A stretch of DNA of 64,000 nt, taken from assembly GCA_964564025.1 (NCBI GenBank), contig CAZLZO010000001.1, positions 124,001 to 188,000 on the forward strand, given 5' to 3'. Each line of letters opens with the position of its first letter. The stretch's first letter is position 1. Source of the DNA: DRYM01 sp964564025. Lineage in GTDB: Archaea > Thermoproteota > Thermoprotei_A > EX4484-217-1. The position numbers were made by a program, and so were the translations under genes. Shown in pieces: positions 1-8,362 of this stretch. Below the pieces are notes generated by a model. It was not told the DNA's origin. It was given only the letters and a program-made list of their open reading frames with translations, and searched no databases.

Positions 1-1
1 G

Positions 2-70
2 CATGATATAGCCAAACAGATTTCTTACGAGCCCACTTCGCTAAGGAACATAGGAAACATTTTGAAGTAG
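2..70 (+). CDS. 3' end of an unidentified gene (partial)
   Basis: An open frame enters from the left edge and ends with TAG at 68-70, leaving only 22 codons (ending ...SLRNIGNILK). It converges on the minus-strand hydrogenase operon, whose last gene stops at 83. The fragment is too short to identify, and it could be a chance frame; its main value is to suggest that the hydrogenase operon ends here. Confidence 0.35.
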   Translation, partial: HDIAKQISYEPTSLRNIGNILK

Positions 71-82
71 CTTTAGAGGAGC

Positions 83-640
83 TCATGGCTTTTCACCCTT
101 AATTAAAACTCTTATCAAGAATTTTCTAAACTCGGGAATATTCTCTACTTTATGTCTACATTCTCTACAAATGCTTAAGAAGAAGCTAATTTCTTCAGAA
201 TCCACTATTCCCTTCATTTTTTCAAGCATTTTCTCAGCTATCCATTTAGCATGTCTTTCAGTTATGAACGGTTTTCCGCAAAGCTTACACTTAATCATCT
301 CATGAGTTACAGAGGATTTAAAGGCATATTTATCCTCTGAGGGAACACCATACTCCTCCATTAAGTGAATAGCATCTACAGGACACGCTTCCTCGCATCT
401 TGCACAGAATGTACACTTACCGTACCATACCTCTAGAGTTCTCTTACCATTTTCCTCAGTAACTGTTATTGCATCAGATGGACATACGTGAGCACATGAT
501 GTGCAACCTATGCACTTCTCAGTATCATATACGGGTGGTCCACGGAACTTCTTAGGGAAATATGGTTTTGCGGCAGGGAAAGCTTCAGTAACCGGATTCT
601 TAAAGTACTTAAGCGCTTCCTTAATTATGCTTGCCTTCAT
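83..640 (-). CDS. NuoI/HycF-like ferredoxin subunit of group 4 [NiFe] hydrogenase
   Basis: Hydrophilic subunit that would carry electrons between the ferredoxin pool and the catalytic part of a membrane-bound hydrogenase. Two [4Fe-4S] motifs are visible (CIGCTSCAHVCP and CTFCARCEEACP). A C-terminal pair, CKLCG and CRECR, resembles the extra Cys motif of HycF/HyfH-type proteins. I start it at the ATG at 640, one base after the stop of the upstream nuoH-like gene, rather than at an in-frame GTG at 661 that would overlap that gene by 20 bases. It is the last gene of the operon. About 185 residues, normal for the family. Confidence 0.88.
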   Translation of the reverse strand: MKASIIKEALKYFKNPVTEAFPAAKPYFPKKFRGPPVYDTEKCIGCTSCAHVCPSDAITVTEENGKRTLEVWYGKCTFCARCEEACPVDAIHLMEEYGVPSEDKYAFKSSVTHEMIKCKLCGKPFITERHAKWIAEKMLEKMKGIVDSEEISFFLSICRECRHKVENIPEFRKFLIRVLIKGEKP

Positions 641-641
641 C

Positions 642-1589
642 TTAGAACACCAACCCCACACAAACTCTTACAACATCTATAAGTGCTAGAAATGCTGCAA
701 TTTCCCATAGTGGCCACCCGGCTTGTTCAATACGTAATCTAGGATTAATTATGTCAACAAATGCGTAAATTAATGCGAAGAAAACAATTTTACCTAGAAA
801 AACAAGTGCGTCCACAACTACGTTACCTATTATAGGCCATCCAAGGAACAATGTTGCTCCAAGAGCCGAAATAGTAAGCCATTTAAGAGCTTCGCTTATT
901 TCGAAAAGTGCTCTTAATGCTCCAGAATATTCAGTATAAGGTCCAGCAACGATTTCCGTTTCAGCATGTGGTATATCGAAGGGCCTTTTCGCAAGCTTAG
1001 CTTGTGTTGCTATGAGAAATGCTATGAAAGCTAATGGTAGCCTTAATGCAAAGGGCCCATGTAAAGCTTGTTCTTCAACAATACCGCTAACTGTTATGGT
1101 GTTTGAAAGAGCAAAAACCGCTACAGCTGAAAGCCATAAGGGAAGTTCGTACCAGACAAGTAAGGATGCCTCCCTACCTGAGCCAACAATTCCATAAGGA
1201 CTTCCAGAAGCCATGCCTCCAAAGATTATGGCAAATGTTGGAATAGTTAGTAAGTATAAAAGTACTATAGCATCTCCTAAGAAACCTAGTGCTGAGAATT
1301 TTCCAAAGAACGGTAAAAGTAGTACAGCAGCTAATAACGCAGCTACTGAAGCTACTGGGGCGCTTATAAAGCCTAGTTTCCAAGCTCTTAACGGAACAAT
1401 GGTCTCCTTTATTAGCAACTTAAATATGTCAGCATATGTCTGATACCACGGAGGACCTCTTCTACCTTGCAATCTCGCCCTAATTTTCCTATACATCCAA
1501 ACAATTATTCCTCCAAATAGAATAGAGAATACTAAGCCTGGAAAAACAATTACTTCAACTAACGCTGTTATTACAGGTATAATGAACAT
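642..1589 (-). CDS. NuoH/HycD-like membrane subunit of group 4 hydrogenase
   Basis: Membrane anchor that couples the hydrophilic arm of complex I-related hydrogenases to ion translocation. The 315-residue protein has about eight hydrophobic segments. Near residues 42-70 it carries the conserved cytoplasmic stretch RGPPWYQTYADIFKLL, and later KRPFDIPHAETE, both typical of NuoH/HycD/EchB. The start ATG overlaps the stop of the large-subunit gene by one base (TAATG), implying translational coupling. Length and motifs look complete. Confidence 0.92.
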   Translation of the reverse strand: MFIIPVITALVEVIVFPGLVFSILFGGIIVWMYRKIRARLQGRRGPPWYQTYADIFKLLIKETIVPLRAWKLGFISAPVASVAALLAAVLLLPFFGKFSALGFLGDAIVLLYLLTIPTFAIIFGGMASGSPYGIVGSGREASLLVWYELPLWLSAVAVFALSNTITVSGIVEEQALHGPFALRLPLAFIAFLIATQAKLAKRPFDIPHAETEIVAGPYTEYSGALRALFEISEALKWLTISALGATLFLGWPIIGNVVVDALVFLGKIVFFALIYAFVDIINPRLRIEQAGWPLWEIAAFLALIDVVRVCVGLVF

Positions 1590-2761
1590 TACATTTTCAC
1601 CCTCCTTCTAATAAAATCTTGAAGAAGAACAGTTTTTTCACGTCCACTTCTCAAATCGACAATAACTAATCTGTCGTTGCATGTTAAGCAAGGATCAATA
1701 CTTATGATAATTTGAGGAGCGTCAGCTAATTTATCACCTACAAGCATAGGTTTTGTTGCAGGCAAATTCACAAACGTTGGCGTCCTTAACTTAATCCTTT
1801 CCGGAATGTTCGTGTAATTCGACTTCACGTAGTATATTAACTCGCCTCTCGGCGCCTCAACCCTACCTACATCCTCGCTTGGAAACGGATAAGGTAAGTC
1901 CGCTATCAACTTTCCTTCAGGCATGTTCTTTAACGCTTGCCTTACAATTTTTATTGACTCCAAAGTTTCTCTAAGCCTAACAAGTATTCTACCATAAACA
2001 TCACATGTATCTTCAACACATACTTCAAACTCGAAATCTTCAAAGTTTATGTAGGGATCATCTTTCCTAATATCTTCATCTATTCCTGACGCTCTAGCTG
2101 TAGGGCCTACTACGCAGTATTTCCTTGCCTCCTCTTTCGTTAAAACACCTACTTCAGATGTTCTTGCCTTTATTGTTCTATCTTCCTTAACAGCTTTAAG
2201 CAAATATAGTGTTCCTTTTTCTACTATTCTGAGCTTCTCTTCAATGTATTTAGCTAATTCAGGTGTGATATCTCTTCTAACGCCACCTATAGTGTTAACA
2301 GAATAGTTCACTCTGTTACCTGTTAATGTTTCGACAACATCCATTATTGCTTCTCTAGTTGCCCATGAATGCATGAATAAAGTGTCGAAACCTATTGCGT
2401 GCATTGCAACACCAAACCATAGAAGGTGGCTGTGAATTCTATTTACTTCATGCTCAATAACCCTAATGTATTGAGCTCTCTTAGGAACATCTATTTTCAA
2501 ACAGTTCTCAACAGCAACACAGTAAGCAGTTGTGTGAGCATCAGAACATATTCCACAAACTCTTTCGAAAAGCTGAACATTTCTACGATAACTCCTCTGC
2601 ATAGCTAGCTTCTCTATTCCTCTGTGATTGAACCCGGGTTTTATGAGTGCATCAACTATTCTTTCGCCGTCAACGTAAACCTTATAGAAAGCTATTTCCT
2701 CTAAAGCAGGGTGATAGGGACCTACAGGTATTGAACATATCTTACATGTAGTTTCGTCCAT
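1589..2761 (-). CDS. [NiFe] hydrogenase large (catalytic) subunit, group 4 (NuoD/HycE/EchE-like)
   Basis: Catalytic subunit carrying the NiFe site for H2 evolution or uptake. Both ligand motifs are intact: L1 RVCGICSDAH (Cys69, Cys72, His76) and L2 DPCLTCNDR (Cys358, Cys361). This separates it from complex I, Fpo and Mbx-type subunits, which have lost these Cys residues. The protein is 390 residues and lacks the fused NuoC domain of HycE; NuoC is a separate gene here. An extra CxxC at residues 6-9 precedes the usual PVGPYHPA stretch. Only about 29 residues follow the last Cys, so whether endopeptidase maturation occurs is unclear. Start and stop overlap both neighbours by one base. Confidence 0.94.
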   Translation of the reverse strand: MDETTCKICSIPVGPYHPALEEIAFYKVYVDGERIVDALIKPGFNHRGIEKLAMQRSYRRNVQLFERVCGICSDAHTTAYCVAVENCLKIDVPKRAQYIRVIEHEVNRIHSHLLWFGVAMHAIGFDTLFMHSWATREAIMDVVETLTGNRVNYSVNTIGGVRRDITPELAKYIEEKLRIVEKGTLYLLKAVKEDRTIKARTSEVGVLTKEEARKYCVVGPTARASGIDEDIRKDDPYINFEDFEFEVCVEDTCDVYGRILVRLRETLESIKIVRQALKNMPEGKLIADLPYPFPSEDVGRVEAPRGELIYYVKSNYTNIPERIKLRTPTFVNLPATKPMLVGDKLADAPQIIISIDPCLTCNDRLVIVDLRSGREKTVLLQDFIRRRVKM

Positions 2762-3654
2762 TATCCACCACCTTCCCTTAGAAGCTTCTCAAAAACTGGT
2801 TTCACAGGAGACCTATGTAGCCTATCAAACCTCATTTTTAAGGGATCTAAGCCAAAAGCTATAGCTACTAATTCTGCTAAATGTAAAACTGGAAGATCGT
2901 ATCTAACGTTTTTAAGGGATCTTAATTTAATTTGACTATATTCAAGCCTTATATGGCATTGTGGACATGGTGTAACTAAACAATTAACATCTAGAGACTT
3001 AACACTTTTTATTCTCACTTCAGCTCTTTCAAGAACGGCTTTTTCATCATTTATTGTTGATAATATGAACCCGCAACATATTCTCTCTAAACCATCTCTA
3101 ACTATTTCCACACCTAAAGTTCTCAATATTTCATCCATCATTTTAGGTTTCTTCCATACATCTCCGCCAGGTTCTGTAACAAAAAGGTGACAACCATAAT
3201 GCACAGCAACTTTAAGTCCATTAAGTGGTTTGATTACTTTCTCAGCTATCTTGTCTAAACCTACGTCCTCATATAGTACTTCAATAAAATGCTTTACAGA
3301 AATCTTAATTTCATGTGTTAAACCAAGCTTCTTAAGAATATCAATGGTGTCTCTACTCAAATCTACTCTGTGTTCTAAGAAATGCTTTGCTTCGAAAAAG
3401 GATTCGAAGCATCCATTGCATGGTGTAAGTATGTTTAACCCATATTTATCGGCTATTGCAAGGTTCCGTGCTGAAATAGTCAACCATTCCTTAAAATCAC
3501 CTATACTTGTTATTTTAGGTGGACAACATGATAGCTCGGGAACTTCTTGAAATTCCACGTTAAGTGTCTTTAAAACATACCTTATACAGTACTCTACATG
3601 AGGTAGCATTGCTGGTATGAAGCATCCAGGGAAAAGTATGTATTTAGGCGGCAT
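2761..3654 (-). CDS. HdrB-like CCG-domain protein inside the hydrogenase operon
   Basis: Homologue of heterodisulfide reductase subunit B, whose two CCG motifs each hold a non-cubane [4Fe-4S] cluster and reduce a disulfide. The first motif reads C11-x31-CC(43-44)-x34-CxxC(79-82). The second reads C-x37-CC-x35-CPQC in the C-terminal half. Both are complete, so it should be catalytically competent. It lies between the nuoC-like and nuoD-like genes, overlapping the latter by one base, so it is co-translated with the hydrogenase. No hdrA or hdrC is in the window. The usual NuoB small subunit is absent from the operon. Inference: a subunit that transfers electrons between the hydrogenase and a thiol/disulfide carrier. 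Confidence 0.9.
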   Translation of the reverse strand: MPPKYILFPGCFIPAMLPHVEYCIRYVLKTLNVEFQEVPELSCCPPKITSIGDFKEWLTISARNLAIADKYGLNILTPCNGCFESFFEAKHFLEHRVDLSRDTIDILKKLGLTHEIKISVKHFIEVLYEDVGLDKIAEKVIKPLNGLKVAVHYGCHLFVTEPGGDVWKKPKMMDEILRTLGVEIVRDGLERICCGFILSTINDEKAVLERAEVRIKSVKSLDVNCLVTPCPQCHIRLEYSQIKLRSLKNVRYDLPVLHLAELVAIAFGLDPLKMRFDRLHRSPVKPVFEKLLREGGG

Positions 3655-3659
3655 CTTAA

Positions 3660-4298
3660 CTATTCACCTCCTAATGGGACTTTTCTATCTACTTTAAGTT
3701 TTTTAGATATTTTCCTGATTGCTTCAATAACTTCTTTAGATTCATGAATGGGCGTGACAACTTCAGGTAATCCCATTTGCTTTCTTCTTCTCTTAGCTAA
3801 CCCGCTTAATGAAGCTAGCGCGGCTTTTGATGCAAGAGACATTAGATAATTAGCATATGTTTGTGGTAGCTCAGGTACCTTAGGCTTCCTAAGCGGCGGT
3901 TCATCCTTCCATTCAGGAGGTAAAACTACTCTTTTTGGTTCAGGATGTTCTATGAACTCTATTCCGAATAGATCTCTAATTTCTCTCTCTAACCAGTTTG
4001 CACCAGGTATTATTGGCGTTATTGATGGAACAGCACCCTTATCCTTAGGCAATATTATTTTAATTGAAGCAACAATATTCTTTTTAACAAAATGGTAAAG
4101 TAATTCAAAGTAAAATCCTCTATCTAAAGTAGTTATAGTTGAAATTCTAAATCCATCTTCAAAAAGAATTTTAGAAGCCTCTCGAATATATTCTAAATTA
4201 CTTAATGTTACAATGTATCTACTAGGACCTGTTTGATAAACCTCTGAGGCCATGTCCTTTAACTTAGATGGTATCTCCTTTGGAAACATAAGCTTCAC
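3660..4298 (-). CDS. NuoC-like (30 kDa) subunit of group 4 hydrogenase
   Basis: Structural subunit of the hydrophilic arm, found in complex I and group 4 hydrogenases. It has the family signature near residues 100-125 (ANWLEREIRDLFGIEF, then HPEPKRVVLPPEW). The C-terminal tail is extended and basic (KRRRKQMGLP), which is unusual for NuoC. It follows the antiporter-like gene by one base and precedes the HdrB gene by five bases, so it belongs to the same transcript. 212 residues, full length. Confidence 0.88.
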   Translation of the reverse strand: MKLMFPKEIPSKLKDMASEVYQTGPSRYIVTLSNLEYIREASKILFEDGFRISTITTLDRGFYFELLYHFVKKNIVASIKIILPKDKGAVPSITPIIPGANWLEREIRDLFGIEFIEHPEPKRVVLPPEWKDEPPLRKPKVPELPQTYANYLMSLASKAALASLSGLAKRRRKQMGLPEVVTPIHESKEVIEAIRKISKKLKVDRKVPLGGE

Positions 4299-4299
4299 C

Positions 4300-5445
4300 T
4301 TAAAGCATTAATGTTAGGGAAAGTATTATTATTAGGAAGAACATGTAAGCGAGTACGTACGAACTAACTCTAACATATCTTATTATGTCAAGGGTTTTTA
4401 CTTTAGCTAAGAACTCGCGGAACATTAAAACTATTACTCCTTCAAACCCTCCCTCCTTTGAGAAACTGTAAAGTGATGAGAAGTTTTCTTTAAGTGCATA
4501 ATTGAACTCTTCAGGAGACACTTTTAGCTCCTCAAGCGGTAGTAGTTCTCCACCATATTCGCCTCCAGTAAATACTTCGTACTTAAATTCATGAAGTTCT
4601 CTAACAATCGGCGGAGTTAACGTTACTTTTTCATACATTTTCTTTCCAGAAACATATATTGCATAAGATATTCCCGCAGTGATCATAAGTAATATTGTAA
4701 GTATTGTTGCAGCATAAAACCCAACATTAGTGCTATAACCAAAGTATGAAACTGTTATTGGCAGCAATGTTTGCGGAAACAGGTATTTTAACGCTGGATT
4801 CACTAGGGAATTTAAAGGTACTTGTGGGAATATTCCAAAAAATACTGAAAGAATAATTAAAGACACTAACGCTATCTTCATAGTTAACGGGGGATCCTTA
4901 GCTTTTTCAGCTAACTTAGAAGGCATTCCTAAAAATACGGAGTAAAAGAGCCTCATAAAGTAAAGTAATGTTATAGCGCCTACGAAAATCGCGATTACAG
5001 TGTAGAACAAGTAAAGTCTTCCAACAAATGCAGCGTTACTAAGCGCTTTTTCAAAGCCTGCTTCATAAATTAATAATTTACTAGCAAAACCATTTAATGG
5101 TGGAAGACCTGCAACGGAAAGTCCGCCTACTAAAACTGCAGCTGCAGTTATCGGCATTTTATATGCTAAACCACCTAATTCTCTAATGTTTCTTGTACCA
5201 GTAGCGTAAATTACTGCTCCAGCAGCTAAGAAGAGCATTGACTTCAATAACGCATGGTTTATTACGTGAAATAGGGCTCCAGCTACACCTAGAATGGTGC
5301 CTATGCCTATTCCGAAAACTATGTAGCCCATTTGGCTAACTGTTGAGTAAGCAATTATTCTCTTGATATCGTTCTCTATTAAAGCTAAGAATGCGGGAAT
5401 AGTGAGTGTAATTATACCTAATGTAGCAACTAATTCGAAAAACAC
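4300..5445 (-). CDS. N-terminally short NuoL/NuoM-type antiporter subunit
   Basis: Membrane subunit related to Mrp antiporters and NuoL/M/N. The 381-residue protein begins directly at the helix that ends in DIKRIIAYSTVSQMGY, which in full-length relatives lies roughly halfway through. It keeps the following helix HVINHALLKSMLFL and GLPPLNGFASK. It lacks the preceding helices that carry the TM5 Glu and TM7/TM8 Lys or His of the ion path, including the HSWLPDAH-type motif. The GTG start is preceded by GGTGA overlapping the stop of the ferredoxin gene, so this short version seems to be what is translated. No missing half lies upstream: that DNA encodes the ferredoxin. Confidence 0.85.
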   Translation of the reverse strand: MFFELVATLGIITLTIPAFLALIENDIKRIIAYSTVSQMGYIVFGIGIGTILGVAGALFHVINHALLKSMLFLAAGAVIYATGTRNIRELGGLAYKMPITAAAVLVGGLSVAGLPPLNGFASKLLIYEAGFEKALSNAAFVGRLYLFYTVIAIFVGAITLLYFMRLFYSVFLGMPSKLAEKAKDPPLTMKIALVSLIILSVFFGIFPQVPLNSLVNPALKYLFPQTLLPITVSYFGYSTNVGFYAATILTILLMITAGISYAIYVSGKKMYEKVTLTPPIVRELHEFKYEVFTGGEYGGELLPLEELKVSPEEFNYALKENFSSLYSFSKEGGFEGVIVLMFREFLAKVKTLDIIRYVRVSSYVLAYMFFLIIILSLTLML

Positions 5446-5451
5446 CTGTCT

Positions 5452-5940
5452 TCACCCGAATTTTTCACTAAGAAAAGTGTATGCTTCCTCTCTAGGGACA
5501 AAGCTAATGGCTTGCGTAGGACATTGTTTAACACATTCGGGGTCTCCTTCGCATAAATCACATTTCACTGCGACGCGCATTTGGGGATCTCTCCTTGGAA
5601 TACCAAGGGGGCATGCAAAATTGCAAGAACCGCAGCCAATACATACTAATGGGTTTATTCTAACTATTCCGGAGACAGGGTCTTTAGAAATAGCGTCTAC
5701 AGGGCATACATTAAGGCAGTACGGATTATCGCAGTGGTGACAGTAAACCGCCTCGAAAGCTTTAAGTTCCTCATTGAAAACTATTTTGATAAACGACTTC
5801 TCTAAGTCAGCTACGCCAAAATGCCTCATAGAACAGGCTATCATACATGTACAGCATGCTGTACATTTAGAACTATCATGAACTAATACTCTCTGAACAC
5901 TAGTAGTTGTCGATGCTGCAGAAACTACTGTTTCTCCCAA
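5452..5940 (-). CDS. HycB/HydN-type polyferredoxin (four [4Fe-4S] motifs)
   Basis: Electron-transfer protein with four Cys motifs: CTACCTCMIAC, CHHCDNPYCLNVCP, CIGCGSCNFACP and CDLCEGDPECVKQCP. This is the layout of HycB, CooF and the beta subunits of molybdenum enzymes. It is the first gene of the hydrogenase operon and so probably feeds electrons into or out of it. In formate hydrogenlyase HycB links the formate dehydrogenase, but no such enzyme is adjacent here. The N-terminal 18 residues are Ser/Thr-rich and have no counterpart in the core family. TATA-like AT-rich DNA lies upstream between 5960 and 6040. Confidence 0.87.
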   Translation of the reverse strand: MGETVVSAASTTTSVQRVLVHDSSKCTACCTCMIACSMRHFGVADLEKSFIKIVFNEELKAFEAVYCHHCDNPYCLNVCPVDAISKDPVSGIVRINPLVCIGCGSCNFACPLGIPRRDPQMRVAVKCDLCEGDPECVKQCPTQAISFVPREEAYTFLSEKFG

Positions 5941-6050
5941 GAGTAATCCCTTAGAGTTTAAGGATTTAAAATAATTAAATAATGCTTTCCAAAATAGAGA
6001 AATATAGTGGTTAATGCGAAAAACTTATATTAAACAAGTAGTTATGCAAA

Positions 6051-7238
6051 TTATTCCGCAAATATTAATGATTCCGCTTTTTCCTCTAAAATCTTTAAGA
6101 CTTTTTCAGCATTAATATTCCTTATAGGCTTCATAGTGCTAATTTTGGGAGGTTCTTCCTCTTCTTTAAGTATCCCTCTAACTCTTAATTCATTAAGTAT
6201 TTGTTTTCTGAGATCTTTATCACATAACTTACTATGATATATTGTTGAAAGAGATTTTAAAAGCATTTCATTAATATGTTCTGTTCCTCTTTCCTCATGT
6301 ACATGAGGGTTTCTAGGCTCTATTTGGAAAATTTCTACTCCCTTAGAAGCTACTTCCCTATTAGGTATTTCTTTAAGAAAACCTCCGAATTCTTCAAAAA
6401 TAAACATTAACTCATAAGGTTCTATGGCGAAGCCTTCGGCAAAAGATATTTCTTCTGCAAGTCTAAGGGTCATTGCGTGGTCTCCTGAGTTAGCTGTTTT
6501 TACAATATCTGTTTCGAAATGCGTTAGCCTACCTATAAGTAAGTTCATGTATTTATTCGTTATTTCCGAAACCCGCCCTCTTCTCCTAAAATAGAATCCT
6601 CTACCGCTAAACTTGGTCTTGTAAGGCCACCTTATTCTAACCATAGCATAGTCTGATTTTGCAGATAATAATGCTGCACCATATATCTTTACATACTCGT
6701 AAACTGCGCCGGGAATGTAATTATCTGAATCAACAAATCCAACATATTCTTTCCCTAAGGCTTTAGCTAGTATAAGTCCTTGAATCATGCCTTCTCCTTT
6801 TCCGCTTCTAACAGTTTTACCTTTAGAATCCAAAATATCCACATAACCTACTTTATTTAGTGCTTCAGCCCATGCTGGATCCTTCTGATGAACTATTACC
6901 ATGGGTCTCCTTGAGAATCTATAATGGTTTAGCAAAGTATCCAATTCTATTTGATATCTGTCTATAGGTTCTCTTGTAGAATTGGATACCACTATTACGA
7001 GTACATCATGAGGAATACCACTTATAACACCTTCTAGGACTTTAGGGTTCTCATTTTTTACAGGCACAATTATTGCCATTTTAGACTCTACTTCTTCAAG
7101 TTCAGCATTAGTGAACTTTAGAACAAATATTTCACTATGTTTCCTAGAAACTCCGCCATCTATTTCAATAACTCTTTGAACATCATATATTTTTACAGCA
7201 CCAAACCTCTCAAGATATCGTGGTATTTCTAGTCTCAC
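6051..7238 (-). CDS. mpgS: mannosyl-3-phosphoglycerate synthase
   Basis: Transfers mannose from GDP-mannose to 3-phosphoglycerate, the first step to mannosylglycerate, a compatible solute of hyperthermophiles (GT55 family). Recognised by the N-terminal RYLERFGAVKIYDVQRVIE, the nucleotide-sugar/metal motif VGFVDSDNYIPG, the segment NSGDHAMTL and the C-terminal region IEPRNPHVHEERG. 395 residues, full length. The partner phosphatase is not adjacent; a HAD protein at 17427-18116 is related in fold but has an altered active site. It lies upstream of the hydrogenase operon on the same strand with a gap of about 110 bases, so it is probably a separate unit. Confidence 0.93.
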   Translation of the reverse strand: MRLEIPRYLERFGAVKIYDVQRVIEIDGGVSRKHSEIFVLKFTNAELEEVESKMAIIVPVKNENPKVLEGVISGIPHDVLVIVVSNSTREPIDRYQIELDTLLNHYRFSRRPMVIVHQKDPAWAEALNKVGYVDILDSKGKTVRSGKGEGMIQGLILAKALGKEYVGFVDSDNYIPGAVYEYVKIYGAALLSAKSDYAMVRIRWPYKTKFSGRGFYFRRRGRVSEITNKYMNLLIGRLTHFETDIVKTANSGDHAMTLRLAEEISFAEGFAIEPYELMFIFEEFGGFLKEIPNREVASKGVEIFQIEPRNPHVHEERGTEHINEMLLKSLSTIYHSKLCDKDLRKQILNELRVRGILKEEEEPPKISTMKPIRNINAEKVLKILEEKAESLIFAE

Positions 7239-7345
7239 AAGAGACCATCTCTACGGGGTTATGGAAAAAATATTAGCTAAATTCTCGCTCTAACTATATT
7301 CAGGTATAACCTAGATAAGTCTATCCCGTAAGAACACGGTGAATA

Positions 7346-7591
7346 TTGTTGAGTAAACTAGTGAAAATAGTTATTTTGGGAAGGAAAAATAGCTACTACG
7401 TTAAAACACTTATAGAATGGCTTAATGAAGTAAAAGACATTATAGAGGAAAATATAGAAGGCAATGTAGAGTTTTCAATTAAAGACGTGGACGACGATAT
7501 TCCCGTCATACTTGTTAACGGTAGGAAAGTGTTTGAAGGCCTTCCAGACAATGAGGGAACCCTTATCGAGCTTATATTATCCAATATATAA
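7346..7591 (+). CDS. small thioredoxin-like/conserved hypothetical protein
   Basis: An 81-residue protein of unknown function. It starts with a beta-strand-like KIVILGRK and ends with IPVILVNGRKVFEGLPDNEG, a pattern resembling the second half of small glutaredoxin/thioredoxin-fold proteins; there is no CxxC pair, so redox activity is not indicated. Start is uncertain: TTG at 7346 or 7349, or GTG at 7361, which gives the more natural N-terminus MKIVILG. A GGTGA lies at 7339-7343. Divergent from the mpgS gene. Confidence 0.6.
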   Translation: MLSKLVKIVILGRKNSYYVKTLIEWLNEVKDIIEENIEGNVEFSIKDVDDDIPVILVNGRKVFEGLPDNEGTLIELILSNI

Positions 7592-7598
7592 CTTCATA

Positions 7599-7610
7599 AT
7601 ACTAGTATTT
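7599..7610. promoter_or_regulatory. 12-base perfect palindrome upstream of the HD gene
   Basis: AATACTAGTATT is a perfect inverted repeat eight bases after the stop of the preceding gene. A TATA-like GTTTATATTA follows at about 7637-7646, some 40 bases before the ATG at 7688. The palindrome sits upstream of that presumed core promoter, where an activator or repressor could bind. It could equally be chance in AT-rich DNA. Confidence 0.25.
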
Positions 7611-7687
7611 TAGTTAAGAATATGTAGTGTCAAAAGGTTTATATTAAGGGCGAAATTAATGCTGAGAAAAAGAGGGCCGTTTAAACT

Positions 7688-8362
7688 ATGAGAACCCATT
7701 ACACACTAAGGGAGGTTTCAAAAAAGTTTGCTAAAGAATACCATGATTGTCCAGCATGTTCTCAAACATCAGATGAGAAAATAATTAGGGAAATTGAGGA
7801 CATAGTTAGAGAAACCTTAGGTAACGACCCTGTTCACGGATTCCCCCATATTGAAAGAGTTATGAAGATAGCATTCAAAATAGCAGAGGATTACACAGGG
7901 AAATTCGATCCATTAGTTCTTAAATTAGCCATATTACTTCACGATATTGGAAGAGTTGAGGAACAAGATTTACATAAACACCACGCTATTTTAAGTGCTG
8001 AAATAGCTGAAAACATACTAGAACAATACGGTTTTCCAAAGATTATTATTGAAAAAGTAAAAGACGCTATTTTAGCTCATAGCTTTACCTTAGGTTATAA
8101 ACCTAAAACTATTGAAGGAATTATTTTAAGTGATGCCGATAAACTTGATGCGCTTGGTGCAGTGGGGATAATGAGGGTTTTTATGGAATCAGCTTATAGA
8201 GGAAGAACATTAGATGAGGCAATAAGCCATTTCTATGAGAAACTTTTCAAGCTAAAGGATCTTATGAGAACAAGTAAAGGTAAGGAGATAGCTATAAAAA
8301 GACATAGTTACATGATACGCTTCCTTGACAAGCTTGAAAGAGAAATAGAAGGTTTAGAGTGA
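7688..8362 (+). CDS. HD-domain phosphohydrolase (YpgQ/YedJ-like)
   Basis: Predicted metal-dependent phosphohydrolase. Metal-binding residues of the HD superfamily are visible in order: HGFPHIERV, LLHDIGRV, ILAHSF and LSDADKLDALG. The last motif is typical of the YpgQ/YedJ subgroup. The N-terminal 35 residues contain CPAC, suggesting a small extra element, although there is no second pair. MptB of the methanopterin pathway is also an HD enzyme, but this protein's motifs fit the general subgroup better, so a pterin role is only possible. The last four bases overlap the next gene (GTGA), implying coupling. Confidence 0.82.
   Translation: MRTHYTLREVSKKFAKEYHDCPACSQTSDEKIIREIEDIVRETLGNDPVHGFPHIERVMKIAFKIAEDYTGKFDPLVLKLAILLHDIGRVEEQDLHKHHAILSAEIAENILEQYGFPKIIIEKVKDAILAHSFTLGYKPKTIEGIILSDADKLDALGAVGIMRVFMESAYRGRTLDEAISHFYEKLFKLKDLMRTSKGKEIAIKRHSYMIRFLDKLEREIEGLE

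Noticed and set aside
2761..3654. Possibility that this gene is the missing NuoB small subunit
   Set aside because: Spacing of both CCG motifs matches HdrB exactly, and the CxxC...C...C pattern of NuoB is absent.
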